Part shown: positions 35,950 to 44,873 of the stretch, one piece after another
Numbering within the stretch: the stretch's first letter is position 1
How the letters are laid out: each line of letters starts with the position of its first letter
Assembly: GCF_900142525.1 (NCBI RefSeq)
Contig: NZ_FRBD01000020.1
Location: 32,325-96,324, forward strand
DNA: 64,000 bases
Reading direction: 5' to 3'
Origin: Xylanibacter ruminicola
GTDB lineage: Bacteria > Bacteroidota > Bacteroidia > Bacteroidales > Bacteroidaceae
Notes under the pieces: model-generated
Databases searched by the model: none
What the model was told of the DNA's origin: nothing
What the model saw: the letters and a program-made list of their open reading frames with translations, nothing else
Made by a program: the position numbers and the translations under genes

Positions 35950-37265
35950 TTACCTATGCAATGATACTCGAAGCCATTTTCGTCGAGCTCCTCGATATCG
36001 AAGATATTACGTCCGTCGATAACCAATGGGCGCTTCATGGCTTTCTTGATAACACCCCATCCTGGCAAACGGAACTCCTTCCACTCTGTGAGCAGCAGCA
36101 GGGCATCGGCATCCAGAACCACGTCGTACATATCGCGACAGTATGTCACCTTATCGCCTATTCTGCGCTTACACTCGTTCATAGCAATTGGGTCGTAAAC
36201 ACGAACGTTACAGCCAGCCTCTATCAGAAGGTCGATCATGACCAAGGCTGTTGATTCGCGCATATCGTCGGTCTCTGGCTTGAACGAGAGTCCCCACATA
36301 GCGACGGTCTTTCCCTTCAGAGCCTCCTTGCTGCCGTATGCCTTCACCAGCTTCTCGAAAAGCACACTCTTCTGTTTCTCGTTCACACGCTCTACGGCTT
36401 TCAGCACCTCCATCGAGTAACCATTCTGGTCGGCAGTCTTAATCAGAGCCTTGACGTCTTTGGGGAAGCAAGAGCCACCATATCCGCAACCTGCATAGAG
36501 GAACTTACGTCCGATACGTGTATCCGAACCTATACCCGCGCGTACCATATTAACATCGGCCCCCACACGCTCGCAGAGATTAGCTATATCGTTCATAAAC
36601 GAGATACGTGTGGCCAGCATCGAGTTGGCAGCGTATTTGGTCATCTCGGCCGATGGGATATCCATAAATATCACGCGGAAGTTGTTAATCATAAAGGGCT
36701 TGTAGAGCTTTGTCATCACCTTTTGGGCCTTCTCGCTCTCTACACCTACTACCACGCGGTCGGGGCTCATAAAGTCCTTGATGGCATTACCCTCTTTCAG
36801 GAACTCTGGGTTCGAGGCTACATCGAATTCGATGTCAACACCACGCTTCTCCAGCTCTTCCTCGATGGCCTTACGCACCTTCTTAGCTGTACCTACAGGC
36901 ACAGTACTCTTTGTAACCACAACCACGTATTTCTTCAGGTTCTGACCGATAGTCTTGGCCACCTGAAGCACGTATTTCAAATCGGCCGAGCCGTCTTCAT
37001 CGGGAGGTGTACCTACGGCCGAGAAAACAATCTCAACATCGTCGAGTACAGACGCCAAATCGGTAGTAAACTTCAGTCGTCCTGCGGCTACATTCTTCTT
37101 TACAAGCTCATCAAGACCTGGTTCATAGATGGGAATTTCGCCATTCTTCAGGCGTTCAATCTTGTTCTGGTCTACATCAACACAAGTTACATTTGCGCCG
37201 GTATCAGCAAAACATGTTCCTGATACCAAACCCACGTAACCGGTTCCTACAATTGCAATATTCAT
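35946..37265 (-). CDS. ugd: UDP-glucose 6-dehydrogenase
   Basis: A 439-residue enzyme that oxidises UDP-glucose to UDP-glucuronate with NAD, supplying precursors for surface polysaccharide. The Rossmann start is IAIVGTGYVGLVSGTCFAD. The catalytic Cys lies in GCGYGGSCFPKDVKAL, and the C-terminal domain has WGLSFKPETDDMRES. It is full length. It is not inside the exopolysaccharide operon that begins 2.8 kb away but may feed it. A -7 box lies 25 bases upstream. Confidence 0.96.
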   Translation of the reverse strand: MNIAIVGTGYVGLVSGTCFADTGANVTCVDVDQNKIERLKNGEIPIYEPGLDELVKKNVAAGRLKFTTDLASVLDDVEIVFSAVGTPPDEDGSADLKYVLQVAKTIGQNLKKYVVVVTKSTVPVGTAKKVRKAIEEELEKRGVDIEFDVASNPEFLKEGNAIKDFMSPDRVVVGVESEKAQKVMTKLYKPFMINNFRVIFMDIPSAEMTKYAANSMLATRISFMNDIANLCERVGADVNMVRAGIGSDTRIGRKFLYAGCGYGGSCFPKDVKALIKTADQNGYSMEVLKAVERVNEKQKSVLFEKLVKAYGSKEALKGKTVAMWGLSFKPETDDMRESTALVMIDLLIEAGCNVRVYDPIAMNECKRRIGDKVTYCRDMYDVVLDADALLLLTEWKEFRLPGWGVIKKAMKRPLVIDGRNIFDIEELDENGFEYHCIGK

Positions 37266-37289
37266 AATCGTTAATTAGAAATTTTTCGG

Positions 37290-37297
37290 CAAAGGTA
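37290..37297 (-). promoter_or_regulatory. -7 box of ugd
   Basis: On the minus strand TACCTTTG, with CTTG about 20 bases further upstream. Confidence 0.55.
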
Positions 37298-37338
37298 CAC
37301 TATTTTTTTCATTTATCAAGCATTTTAAGTATCTTTTA

Positions 37339-37370
37339 TTTGTTTATCTCATTTTTTTGATGTAAATTTG
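37339..37370 (+). promoter_or_regulatory. Promoter of the HU/SPOR gene
   Basis: TTTG at 37339-37342 and TAAATTTG at 37363-37370, 20 bases apart. The GTG start is 5 bases after the -7 box, so the mRNA should be leaderless or nearly so. Confidence 0.7.
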
Positions 37371-37375
37371 CACCC

Positions 37376-38503
37376 GTGATTGAATTAGAGAGACATATTG
37401 AGATACTGTTGCTCGACAACGACTGCGTGATTGTGCCCAATTTGGGAGGCTTTATGGTGCACCATGTCGAGGCAAGATACGACGAGGAAGACGGCGTTTT
37501 CCTCCCCCCACTCCGTACACTTGGATTTAACCCCCAGCTTAAGATTAACGATTCGCTGCTGACCCAGTCATACATCGAGGCCTACGACATCAGCTATCCT
37601 GAGGCCATACAGCGTATTGAGGACGAAGTAAACGAACTTACCCAGCACCTGCAGAACGAAGGCCGTTACGAGCTTAATAATATAGGTATATTAGAGCTGA
37701 ACGAAGATGGTAACTACGTGTTTACCCCTTGCGAGGCAGGCATCCTGTCGCCAAGCCTTTACGGATTGAACTCGTTCGAGATGAAGACTCTCCAGATGGT
37801 GAACGAACAGGCCGTTGCAGAAGAAGAGCCTGCGAAGGAGCCCGTCAGGGAGACGTCGTCGAATGTGGTTAAGCTTGAGCACCCGATGAAACATCTGATG
37901 GAAGATGCGGCCGATAACGCCACAGAAACCACCGATGAGGTTGAGGACGATGAAAACGATGTTGTACGCATCAAATTCACATGGATTCGCAATGCCGTTG
38001 CCGTTGCAGCCATTCTGCTGGCAGTATTCTTCGTGTCAATGCCAACAGGCAAGACAGAGTTGATGACTCGCACTATCAGCAATCTGAACAATCAGTTGCT
38101 GTTTGGCATGATGTCGTCGAAAGACACCAATACCAGCGCCATCGACTTTAAGCGTAAGGACGCTCAGAAGCCAGCCACCAAGGCAGCCGAGGCCATACTT
38201 GACACCATCAAGCCAGCCAAGCCTGCAGAGGTAAGCAAGCCTGCGGTTAAAGCAGCTAGTCGCGAGGGCTACTGCATCGTTCTGGCCAGCCAGGTAAGCA
38301 AGCATAATGCCGAGGATTTCATCAGCCGACTGGCCCAACGCGGCTACGAGGGAGCAGAAATTTATGTTCATAACAACATTACGCGTGTGGTTTATGGCCA
38401 TTTCGATAATCAAGCCGATGCATACAACAAGCTTCAGAAGATATCACGCGAGAAAGAACTTGAAGAAGCTTGGGTTTACAAATACAACGAGACGAGCGAA
38501 TGA
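37376..38503 (+). CDS. HU (CCDC81-like)-TM-SPOR membrane protein
   Basis: A 375-residue protein. The N-terminal ~140 residues (LERHIEILLLDNDCVIVPNLGGFMVHH and the following NDSLLTQSYIEAYDISYPEA) match the paired bacterial CCDC81-like HU domains. An acidic linker and one membrane helix (about 205-222) follow. The C-terminal ~75 residues form a SPOR domain (GYCIVLASQVSKHNAEDF), which binds denuded peptidoglycan. It probably acts at the division site, with HU domains in the cytoplasm. The start is GTG. It is translationally coupled to the FHA gene. Confidence 0.85.
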   Translation: MIELERHIEILLLDNDCVIVPNLGGFMVHHVEARYDEEDGVFLPPLRTLGFNPQLKINDSLLTQSYIEAYDISYPEAIQRIEDEVNELTQHLQNEGRYELNNIGILELNEDGNYVFTPCEAGILSPSLYGLNSFEMKTLQMVNEQAVAEEEPAKEPVRETSSNVVKLEHPMKHLMEDAADNATETTDEVEDDENDVVRIKFTWIRNAVAVAAILLAVFFVSMPTGKTELMTRTISNLNNQLLFGMMSSKDTNTSAIDFKRKDAQKPATKAAEAILDTIKPAKPAEVSKPAVKAASREGYCIVLASQVSKHNAEDFISRLAQRGYEGAEIYVHNNITRVVYGHFDNQADAYNKLQKISREKELEEAWVYKYNETSE

Positions 38504-39030
38504 AGAGAGTACGCTGCCCAAAATGCGACCAGTATATCACCTTCGACGAGACCAAGTACGAGGCTGGCCAGTCGTTGGTATTCAAGTGCCCCGAATGCGG
38601 CAAGGAGTTCGGCATCCGTATAGGTGTGAGCAAACTACGCGAGCGACAGAAGGACGAGAACCCCGACGAGCAGGCTAACGAGGAAGGCTGCGGATCGATA
38701 GTAGTTATCGAAAACGTATTCCACTACAAGCAGGTTATCCCACTCCGTATGGGCGACAATGTGATAGGCCGCTATCAGAAGGGCAATCCTGCCAATACCG
38801 CTTTCGAGACCGTTGACCCCAGCGTAGACTTGAATCATTGCACCATCACCGTGAGTCGCGACAAGAAGGGTGGATTGCGCTATACGCTTAAAGACAACAA
38901 TAGCAATACCGGCACATTTATAGATAATGTGGAGCTCACGCCAAAAGAGCGCCGCGTTATCAGCGATGGCACCCTATTCACCCTTGGTGCCACCTCCATC
39001 ATTCTCCGAACGTCAAGCGAAGAGTCATAA
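38500..39030 (+). CDS. Zinc-ribbon / FHA domain protein
   Basis: A 176-residue protein. The N-terminus is a zinc ribbon with CPKCDQ and CPECGKE (MJ0042-like). Residues from about 85 onward form a forkhead-associated domain, which binds phospho-threonine: IPLRMGDNVIGRY, DLNHCTITV, NSNTGTFIDN. The true start is ATG 38500, overlapping the previous stop (ATGA); an upstream ATG at 38470 lies inside the HU/SPOR gene. A kinase partner is not adjacent; the nearest kinase-like gene here is inactive. A 37-bp inverted-repeat arm begins 5 bases after its stop. Confidence 0.88.
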   Translation: MKRVRCPKCDQYITFDETKYEAGQSLVFKCPECGKEFGIRIGVSKLRERQKDENPDEQANEEGCGSIVVIENVFHYKQVIPLRMGDNVIGRYQKGNPANTAFETVDPSVDLNHCTITVSRDKKGGLRYTLKDNNSNTGTFIDNVELTPKERRVISDGTLFTLGATSIILRTSSEES

Positions 39031-39035
39031 GAAAA

Positions 39036-39310
39036 ATGACACTGTCATTTGTCATAATTGTCATGTGTCATGAATTATGGCTTCATTGCCTATTTGTTTT
39101 TGGGCCTCAGATCAAGGCAAAGACAGCTCGGATTGAACGAAACGCAACTTCGATGATGTCGAGACGTAATTTCGAGAGCCCATAGCCGTAATCTCAAGCT
39201 AAGGGTATTAATGAGCGAAATTGTTACCACGTTAGAAAAAAACATTTTCCCTTAAGGGTAGCAAATCTTGAAACATGACACATGACAATTATGACAAATG
39301 ACAGTGTCAT
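39036..39310. repeat. Perfect 37-bp inverted repeat built from TGTCAT words
   Basis: The arms 39036-39072 and 39274-39310 are exact reverse complements over 37 bp. Each arm has several TGTCAT or ATGACA words. The 201-bp centre has no gene and no clear TAnnTTTG box. It lies just after the FHA gene and downstream of ssrA. Confidence 0.9.
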
Positions 39311-39350
39311 ATTTCACACCAAGACATTCACAAAACACCGTTCAAAAATT

Positions 39351-39388
39351 CATATTATATAATATATTATAATATATTATATAATATG
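39351..39388. repeat. 38-bp perfect AT-rich palindrome
   Basis: CATATTATATAATATATTA is followed directly by its exact reverse complement, with no loop. It lies between the 37-bp inverted repeat and ssrA. Confidence 0.9.
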
Positions 39389-39435
39389 GTTGATAAAAAC
39401 AGTTTTTCGAATCAATGCCCGTTCAAATAATCATG

Positions 39436-39460
39436 CTGTCATTTGTCACGTTTGTCATGA
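39436..39460. repeat. Solo TGTCAT-word arm abutting the ssrA 3' end
   Basis: CTGTCATTTGTCACG then TTTGTCATGA is a diverged third copy of the left arm at 39036. It lies 15 bases from the mature 3' end of the tmRNA. Confidence 0.65.
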
Positions 39461-39475
39461 TTCGCAAAACCTTAG

Positions 39476-39873
39476 TGGAGCTGGAGGGAGTCGAACCCTC
39501 GTCCGCACAAGGAAACCATACGCTTTCTACACGCTTATCTTGGCCTTCATTTTCGTGTGTCGGCAAGACCCAAGCCACCAACCGGCACCTTATCTCCTAA
39601 AACTTCATCCGTGCATCGGAGCCTACATAGACTATTTCCGATTTAACCTGCGCCGCTTGATCTTTGGATTCGGAACAACATCCTCGGAGCGACGTCTCGT
39701 TCTCCTACCTTGTAAGAGAATAAAGCCAGTAATCTACTGTACTTCGATTAGGCAGCGAGAGCGTAATTGTTTTCGCCAATTATAATTTCCTTGACTCAGA
39801 TTATGGAGGGAACCAAAGAAGCCTCCGCGTGCTTACGTACCATTTCATCTCGCCGTCAAATCCAGTCAACCCC
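39476..39873 (-). ncRNA. ssrA: Transfer-messenger RNA (tmRNA)
   Basis: The RNA rescues stalled ribosomes and tags the unfinished protein. On the minus strand it starts GGGGTTGACTGGATTTGAC and ends with a T-arm GGGTTCGACTCCC and AGCTCCA. The two ends pair to form the acceptor stem. CCA is not encoded (the DNA continues CTAAGG). The tag frame lies at 39777-39748 (GGC GAA AAC AAT TAC GCT CTC GCT GCC TAA), giving GENNYALAA, typical of Bacteroidales. Its length is about 398 nt. Open frames crossing this region are spurious. Confidence 0.96.
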
Positions 39874-39920
39874 AAGACAAAAAGTCGTAATTTCGAACTG
39901 CTCACTAGCAAATTCGGCTG

Positions 39921-39928
39921 CAAAGATA
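39921..39928 (-). promoter_or_regulatory. -7 box of ssrA
   Basis: On the minus strand TATCTTTG, 48 bases before the mature 5' end. This would give a short 5' precursor that is trimmed off. Confidence 0.5.
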
Positions 39929-39971
39929 GTACTTTTTCTGATACAAACCATGTTTTTATCCAAATTTTTAG

Positions 39972-39979
39972 TATTTTTG
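39972..39979 (+). promoter_or_regulatory. -7 box of the exopolysaccharide operon
   Basis: TATTTTTG followed by CCCCCG, about 48 bases before ATG 40027. No clear TTTG was seen at the -33 position. Confidence 0.5.
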
Positions 39980-40026
39980 CCCCCGATTTCTAAAATAATA
40001 AGGTGTAAACAGCGTTTTAAAAGATA

Positions 40027-40833
40027 ATGAAAGCTATCATAAAGAATATCATCATGGGCGCATCTGTGGCAATATTATTGTCGGGATGTATGACGCCTAA
40101 GACTGTGGCATACTTTCCTGAGCTTACCGATGGCGAAATCCTTACATTGGCTCAGAGCAAGGGTATAGTATTAAAGCCTGCAGATAAATTGTCGATAATA
40201 GTAAACACAAAATCGGCCGACCTGAACAACGTGTTAAACCTGCCTGTAACATCACAGATTATAGGTTATACAGCTCTACAATCCACTAATCAGAGTCGCG
40301 GTTCATCAGGCTACACCATCGATGCCGAGGGTTACATCGACTTTCCTATTATAGGTAAGGTGAAAGCATCCGGACTAACCCGCGCTGAACTAGCCGCACA
40401 CCTGAAGGAGGCGCTGAACGAGAACAGTGTTGCAAAAGATGCCGTAGTAACCGTAGAGTATCTGAACCTGGGATTCTCAGTCATCGGAGAGGTCAGAACA
40501 CCTGGCTTCTACCCCTTCGACAACGATAAGACCACACTACTGCAGGCGCTGAGTAAAGCTGGCGACATGACCATCTATGGCGACAGAAACAAAGTAAAAG
40601 TGCTGAGAATGAAAGAAAACGGCCAGCAGGAAACCTACGTGCTGAGCCTGCAAAATGCCGAAGCTATGGCAAAATCGCCTGCCTATATACTGCAGCAGAA
40701 CGACATTATATACGTTCAACCCAACAACTACCGACAGCGCCAAGCTGCTAACGCCAACGATACCACAACAGGATCGTTCTGGATTTCGGCCGTATCGGTA
40801 CTTACTACAATCCTTGTGCTCATATTCAAATAA
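40027..40833 (+). CDS. Polysaccharide export outer-membrane lipoprotein (Wza/BexD-like)
   Basis: A 268-residue lipoprotein with lipobox LSGC (Cys21). A polysaccharide biosynthesis/export domain (LKPADKLSIIVNTKSADLNNV) and SLBB-like segments follow (GFSVIGEVRTPGFYPFDNDKTTLLQAL). A C-terminal hydrophobic helix could cross the outer membrane, as in Wza. It forms the exit channel for the polysaccharide made by the following genes. It is the first gene of the operon. Confidence 0.93.
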   Translation: MKAIIKNIIMGASVAILLSGCMTPKTVAYFPELTDGEILTLAQSKGIVLKPADKLSIIVNTKSADLNNVLNLPVTSQIIGYTALQSTNQSRGSSGYTIDAEGYIDFPIIGKVKASGLTRAELAAHLKEALNENSVAKDAVVTVEYLNLGFSVIGEVRTPGFYPFDNDKTTLLQALSKAGDMTIYGDRNKVKVLRMKENGQQETYVLSLQNAEAMAKSPAYILQQNDIIYVQPNNYRQRQAANANDTTTGSFWISAVSVLTTILVLIFK

Positions 40834-40845
40834 AGAAACATCAAC

Positions 40846-42390
40846 ATGACTATAGATAGTTTTTTCAAGGCATGCTTTGCCAAATGGAAATGGTTTGTAA
40901 CATCGGTAGTAGTCATCATGCTACTAGCCATCATTTATCTGATAGTTACTCCCCCCAAATACACCAAGAAGGCCCAGGTGCTGGTTAAAGAAGAAAACAA
41001 CATGGGAGCCATTATGGGCCAGATTGGCGGACTAGCAGAACTGGGCGGATTGATAGGCATCGGGGGCTCGCAGAATGTATATAACGAGCTATACGCCATG
41101 CAGTCGCCCTGGTTACTGCTCAATGTGGTAAACCAGCTACATCTGGACATGAGCTACACCATCAAGGGCATTCGCAACAAGGAGCTGTATGCCGAAACAC
41201 TCCCCATAACCATCAACTTTAAGAACATCACCGACGACGACGATGTGAAGATGAAGGTTGACTTGAAGAAGAACGGCGACCTGAAGCTGTATAAGCTCAA
41301 GAAGAACGACGACAAATACGATGACGAGCTAACCGGACACATCAACCAGACTCTGAAAAGTTCGATTGGCGATATAGAAATCAAAGCTACCCCCTACTTC
41401 AACAGACTTAAAGACGATGAAGTAACCATCACCGTAAAACGCACAGAGCCCATGGCAATGGTGGATTTCATCAAGAAGAAGCGTCTGAACGTGGTAGTTG
41501 GCAGCCGCGATGCCTCTATCATCGACATTAAATATAAGGACGTATCAAGACAGAGGGCTACCGATGTGATTAATGCCATGATTGCAGAATATCGCAAAGA
41601 AACCCGCGAGGATCAGGATCTACAATCAGCAGCTTCAGAGAAATATGTGATGGAGCGACTGGCAAGGCTTGAAGGCGAACTGAAGACACTTGATCAGCGT
41701 GTGGCCGACTATAAGAGCAAAACCATGATGCCCGACCTTGAAGTGATGGCAAAAGTTTATGCCGAAGGAGCAAAAGATATCTCTACAGCCCACATGGAAC
41801 TGAGCAATCAACTATATGTGGCCCAATCGATACGCGATTATCTGAAAGACGAATCGAAGAAAGACCAGATGCTGCCAGCATTACTGATAGCCGACAATAA
41901 AGGCTTGGCCGACCAATTGCAAGCATACAACACGCTACAACTGCAGAGAAGCAAGATTATTGCCAGCTCGAGCAAGGAGAGTCCTGTGGTTAAAGATATA
42001 GACCAACAGCTATCGGCTATGCACGATGCCGTGCTGATAGCAGCCGAGAACGCTATCAAGCAGTTGAAAGTGCAAATCAAGAGCGTTGCAGCCAAGGAGA
42101 ACGAGGGTAAACAACTGATTGCTTCTGCCCCACAGAAAGCCATCGGAGGACTATCAGACGAACGCGACTGGCGAGTGCTGAACGAGGTTTATGTATTCCT
42201 GCTGCAGAAACGAGAGGAGTTCCAGATGACCAAGGAAATGAAGACCGACATCAGAGTACTCACCCCACCAGTTGGCGTTAAAGAGCAGAGTTCACCAGTA
42301 AAGAAAAACGTACTCTTCGGAGCCTTCCTTTTAGGCATTCTCATTCCTGCCTGCAGAATCTTTGTTCGCGAACGAAACGCCCAAAAATGA
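40846..42390 (+). CDS. Chain-length determinant protein (Wzz/Wzc membrane part, no kinase)
   Basis: A 514-residue inner-membrane protein with a Wzz domain: a helix near residues 13-32 ending in VTPPKYT, a long periplasmic coiled-coil part, and a second helix near the end (NVLFGAFLLGILIPACRIF). The tyrosine-kinase domain with Walker motifs found in Wzc is absent, so any kinase must be encoded elsewhere. It controls polymer length and links the polymerase to the export channel. Confidence 0.9.
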   Translation: MTIDSFFKACFAKWKWFVTSVVVIMLLAIIYLIVTPPKYTKKAQVLVKEENNMGAIMGQIGGLAELGGLIGIGGSQNVYNELYAMQSPWLLLNVVNQLHLDMSYTIKGIRNKELYAETLPITINFKNITDDDDVKMKVDLKKNGDLKLYKLKKNDDKYDDELTGHINQTLKSSIGDIEIKATPYFNRLKDDEVTITVKRTEPMAMVDFIKKKRLNVVVGSRDASIIDIKYKDVSRQRATDVINAMIAEYRKETREDQDLQSAASEKYVMERLARLEGELKTLDQRVADYKSKTMMPDLEVMAKVYAEGAKDISTAHMELSNQLYVAQSIRDYLKDESKKDQMLPALLIADNKGLADQLQAYNTLQLQRSKIIASSSKESPVVKDIDQQLSAMHDAVLIAAENAIKQLKVQIKSVAAKENEGKQLIASAPQKAIGGLSDERDWRVLNEVYVFLLQKREEFQMTKEMKTDIRVLTPPVGVKEQSSPVKKNVLFGAFLLGILIPACRIFVRERNAQK

Positions 42391-43619
42391 GAATCGGACT
42401 AAGATCCAAAATGAGTAAAGACGTTGTCTGGACATTCACCATTCAGATAACGATTATGCTCTGTGCTTTTGCCATTAACAAGTTATTGAGTAATCGCTTA
42501 AGCATTGAGGATTTTGGACAGTATAATCTGATAAAAAGGAGCGTTCAGGTACTATCGTTTGTGATGCTGGCAGGAGTAGGCATCGCCCTACCCCGCTATA
42601 TCCCACTATACAGAAACGGCGAGCAACAGCGGTCTATTGTGCCTCTGCTGGCGGCAGCCCTCGTCTATATGACAGGCATCACCATCATAGTGTGCATCAT
42701 ATCAGCAGCAATGGTAAACGATGCACTCCTGGCGATAGCCCTTGCTTACGCATTTACCCTGGCGTTGTCGCAATTCGTGTTTGCCTATTATCGGGGAACA
42801 GGCAACTACAAATGGTATAACGCCACGCAACTTGTCATCCAGCTGGCTATTATCCTGCCACTCATATTTCTGCCTATACTTACTACCAGAATCGTGTTCT
42901 TGTCGTGGTTAATCATCACCTCTGTGCTTGTAGCCATCTATATGGGCCGAGAACTGTTCATCCACAAGCTTCCGCACCTGAATATTGCATCGATAAAAGA
43001 AGAGTTAAAGACCATCGTTAAATACTCATCAGGAAGATTGATAGCCGACTTCTTTCTGTTCTCGCTATCCGCATTCCCACTTATCTATATCAGCAAAACC
43101 CAAGGATTACAACCCACGGCCTACTATTCTGTGGGAATAACGTTTGTAACGATGGTTACTCCGCTATATTCGTTTATGGGCATCATCCTGCTGCCATACG
43201 TTTCAGAATGCCTGGCCCAGAAAGAGCAGAAAAGAGCCAACCTTTTCATCAACAATTTAGCTACGCTCTATTTGGGTACATCGCTACTCATCATAGCGGC
43301 TCTATATCTGTTTATCGGCTTTTTCACCTCTCTGTTCTTTGCCGATAGCTATTTGGCTACTGTAGAAACATCGCGCATCATGATTCTTGCTATTCTACCA
43401 CAGGCCCTATATCTGCTGTATCGCAACCCGATTGATGCTGTTAGCGTCAAGCCCTATAATGCCTTTATCCTCGGTATCTGTCTGGTGGTAATGATGATAT
43501 CGTTCAGCCTCAGCACTACCCTCACCCAACTAGCTTGGGCCTACTTCTTAGTAAGCATCCTGCAAGGAGTGCTATCATGGATAACGTGGCAATTTATTAA
43601 GAACCCCAGTAATTCGTAA
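42387..43619 (+). CDS. Polysaccharide flippase (Wzx-like, MATE/MOP superfamily)
   Basis: A 410-residue protein with about 12 membrane helices. The N-terminus has LSIEDFGQYNLIKRSVQVLSF, as in polysaccharide flippases that move lipid-linked repeat units to the periplasm. Its ATG overlaps the stop of the chain-length gene by 4 bases. With the polymerase downstream it indicates a Wzx/Wzy-type pathway. Confidence 0.88.
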   Translation: MRIGLRSKMSKDVVWTFTIQITIMLCAFAINKLLSNRLSIEDFGQYNLIKRSVQVLSFVMLAGVGIALPRYIPLYRNGEQQRSIVPLLAAALVYMTGITIIVCIISAAMVNDALLAIALAYAFTLALSQFVFAYYRGTGNYKWYNATQLVIQLAIILPLIFLPILTTRIVFLSWLIITSVLVAIYMGRELFIHKLPHLNIASIKEELKTIVKYSSGRLIADFFLFSLSAFPLIYISKTQGLQPTAYYSVGITFVTMVTPLYSFMGIILLPYVSECLAQKEQKRANLFINNLATLYLGTSLLIIAALYLFIGFFTSLFFADSYLATVETSRIMILAILPQALYLLYRNPIDAVSVKPYNAFILGICLVVMMISFSLSTTLTQLAWAYFLVSILQGVLSWITWQFIKNPSNS

Positions 43620-43625
43620 GGCCCA

Positions 43626-44873
43626 ATGACAATCCTTATCATAGCTCTCGTCGCCGTTCTGGTCTCCTTGTCGTGGAAGTACATTCTGCGCCTTGAGCCT
43701 GCTGGTGTATTTGCTGCGATGTGGGCTATCTCAATACCGCTTGTACTGATGCTACAGCATTATATTGCTCTGCAATTCTATGGCATCTTATTCATTCTTG
43801 GCGGCGTCATCATGCTTATTCTGGGCACCATCTTCTGTGATTCTGTATATCATCCTGCTGGAAACAACATAAAACTAACCATCAGGAAGGAACGCATTCT
43901 TCCTGTTATGCTGCTTCTACTTATCGGCGCTATGGTTAATCCGCTCTATTCAATTATTCTTCATGGATTCAACCTCAATGCCTTGTTAAGTATGCAAGAT
44001 ATCTTGAACATGAATAAGCAGATATCGGAAGACCGCTATTCAACGGGCGGCATCACTAATATGGCCAACCAGTTCTTCCTCATCTTCTGCTACGCCGCAC
44101 CACTATTTGGTGGATTCTGCTACAGATGGTGTGGGCGTTTTACTAAAACGATATGCATCTTAACACTTGTTCCAGGTATATTCATTGCACTTACCCAGTC
44201 CATGAAAATGGGTATGATTACAGGATTCATACTCTGGTTTACAGGCTATCTGGTATGTGCCTATAGTTACGACATTCCGATAAGACTCAAAGCTAAACAC
44301 TTGCTGAGGTTTATGGGTGGATTCGCCGTATTCTTCGGAATCCTTTTCTCATCAATGGTACTACGTACAGGCGAAATAAGCGAAAGGGCTATCATGGACA
44401 TCAGCCAGAAGTTCATAACCTACGCCTTTGGCCAGTTCCATTGTTTCGATACGTGGTTCACATTCCACGAAACATCCGAATATGCATTAGGCGGCAAGAC
44501 ATTCCTAGGTATAACCAATCTTATAGGTCTGGAAGAAAGGATTCAGGGCGTCTATCAAGAATATCACCAGATAGGCCAAAACGGTTATTACGGAATAGCT
44601 AATATTTTCACCATATTCAGATCACTCATCGAAGATTTCGGAGAGTCTGGTGCCTATTTTGTCTTGCTGCTTTTAGGAGCATTCTCTAAATACTCATTCA
44701 AGAATCTGATATGTGGTAAAAGTATCATTCTCAATCAGGTCATCATAACTGCCGTATATGCTTACTTGCTATGGTCGTTTGCCACATCTTTCTTTGCATA
44801 TACCAGCTATATTGCCATGTTTGCTGTGGCCTTATTCTTATTCATATTCTTACAAAAAGAAACAACCGAATGA
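43626..44873 (+). CDS. O-antigen/exopolysaccharide polymerase (Wzy-like)
   Basis: A 415-residue protein with about 10-12 membrane helices and a large loop between late helices (roughly residues 260-335), typical of Wzy polymerases, which join repeat units in the periplasm. Sequence identity in this family is low, so the call rests on topology and position between the flippase and glycosyltransferase genes. Confidence 0.8.
   Translation: MTILIIALVAVLVSLSWKYILRLEPAGVFAAMWAISIPLVLMLQHYIALQFYGILFILGGVIMLILGTIFCDSVYHPAGNNIKLTIRKERILPVMLLLLIGAMVNPLYSIILHGFNLNALLSMQDILNMNKQISEDRYSTGGITNMANQFFLIFCYAAPLFGGFCYRWCGRFTKTICILTLVPGIFIALTQSMKMGMITGFILWFTGYLVCAYSYDIPIRLKAKHLLRFMGGFAVFFGILFSSMVLRTGEISERAIMDISQKFITYAFGQFHCFDTWFTFHETSEYALGGKTFLGITNLIGLEERIQGVYQEYHQIGQNGYYGIANIFTIFRSLIEDFGESGAYFVLLLLGAFSKYSFKNLICGKSIILNQVIITAVYAYLLWSFATSFFAYTSYIAMFAVALFLFIFLQKETTE

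Noticed and set aside
39036..39310. An invertible promoter of the Bacteroides capsule type
   Set aside because: The arms are long and perfect, but no TAnnTTTG promoter is seen between them and no invertase gene is nearby. It is kept as an alternative in the findings rather than called.
39390..40027. Open reading frames across 39390-40027 on the plus strand
   Set aside because: They lie over ssrA on the opposite strand; the tmRNA structure and tag explain the sequence.
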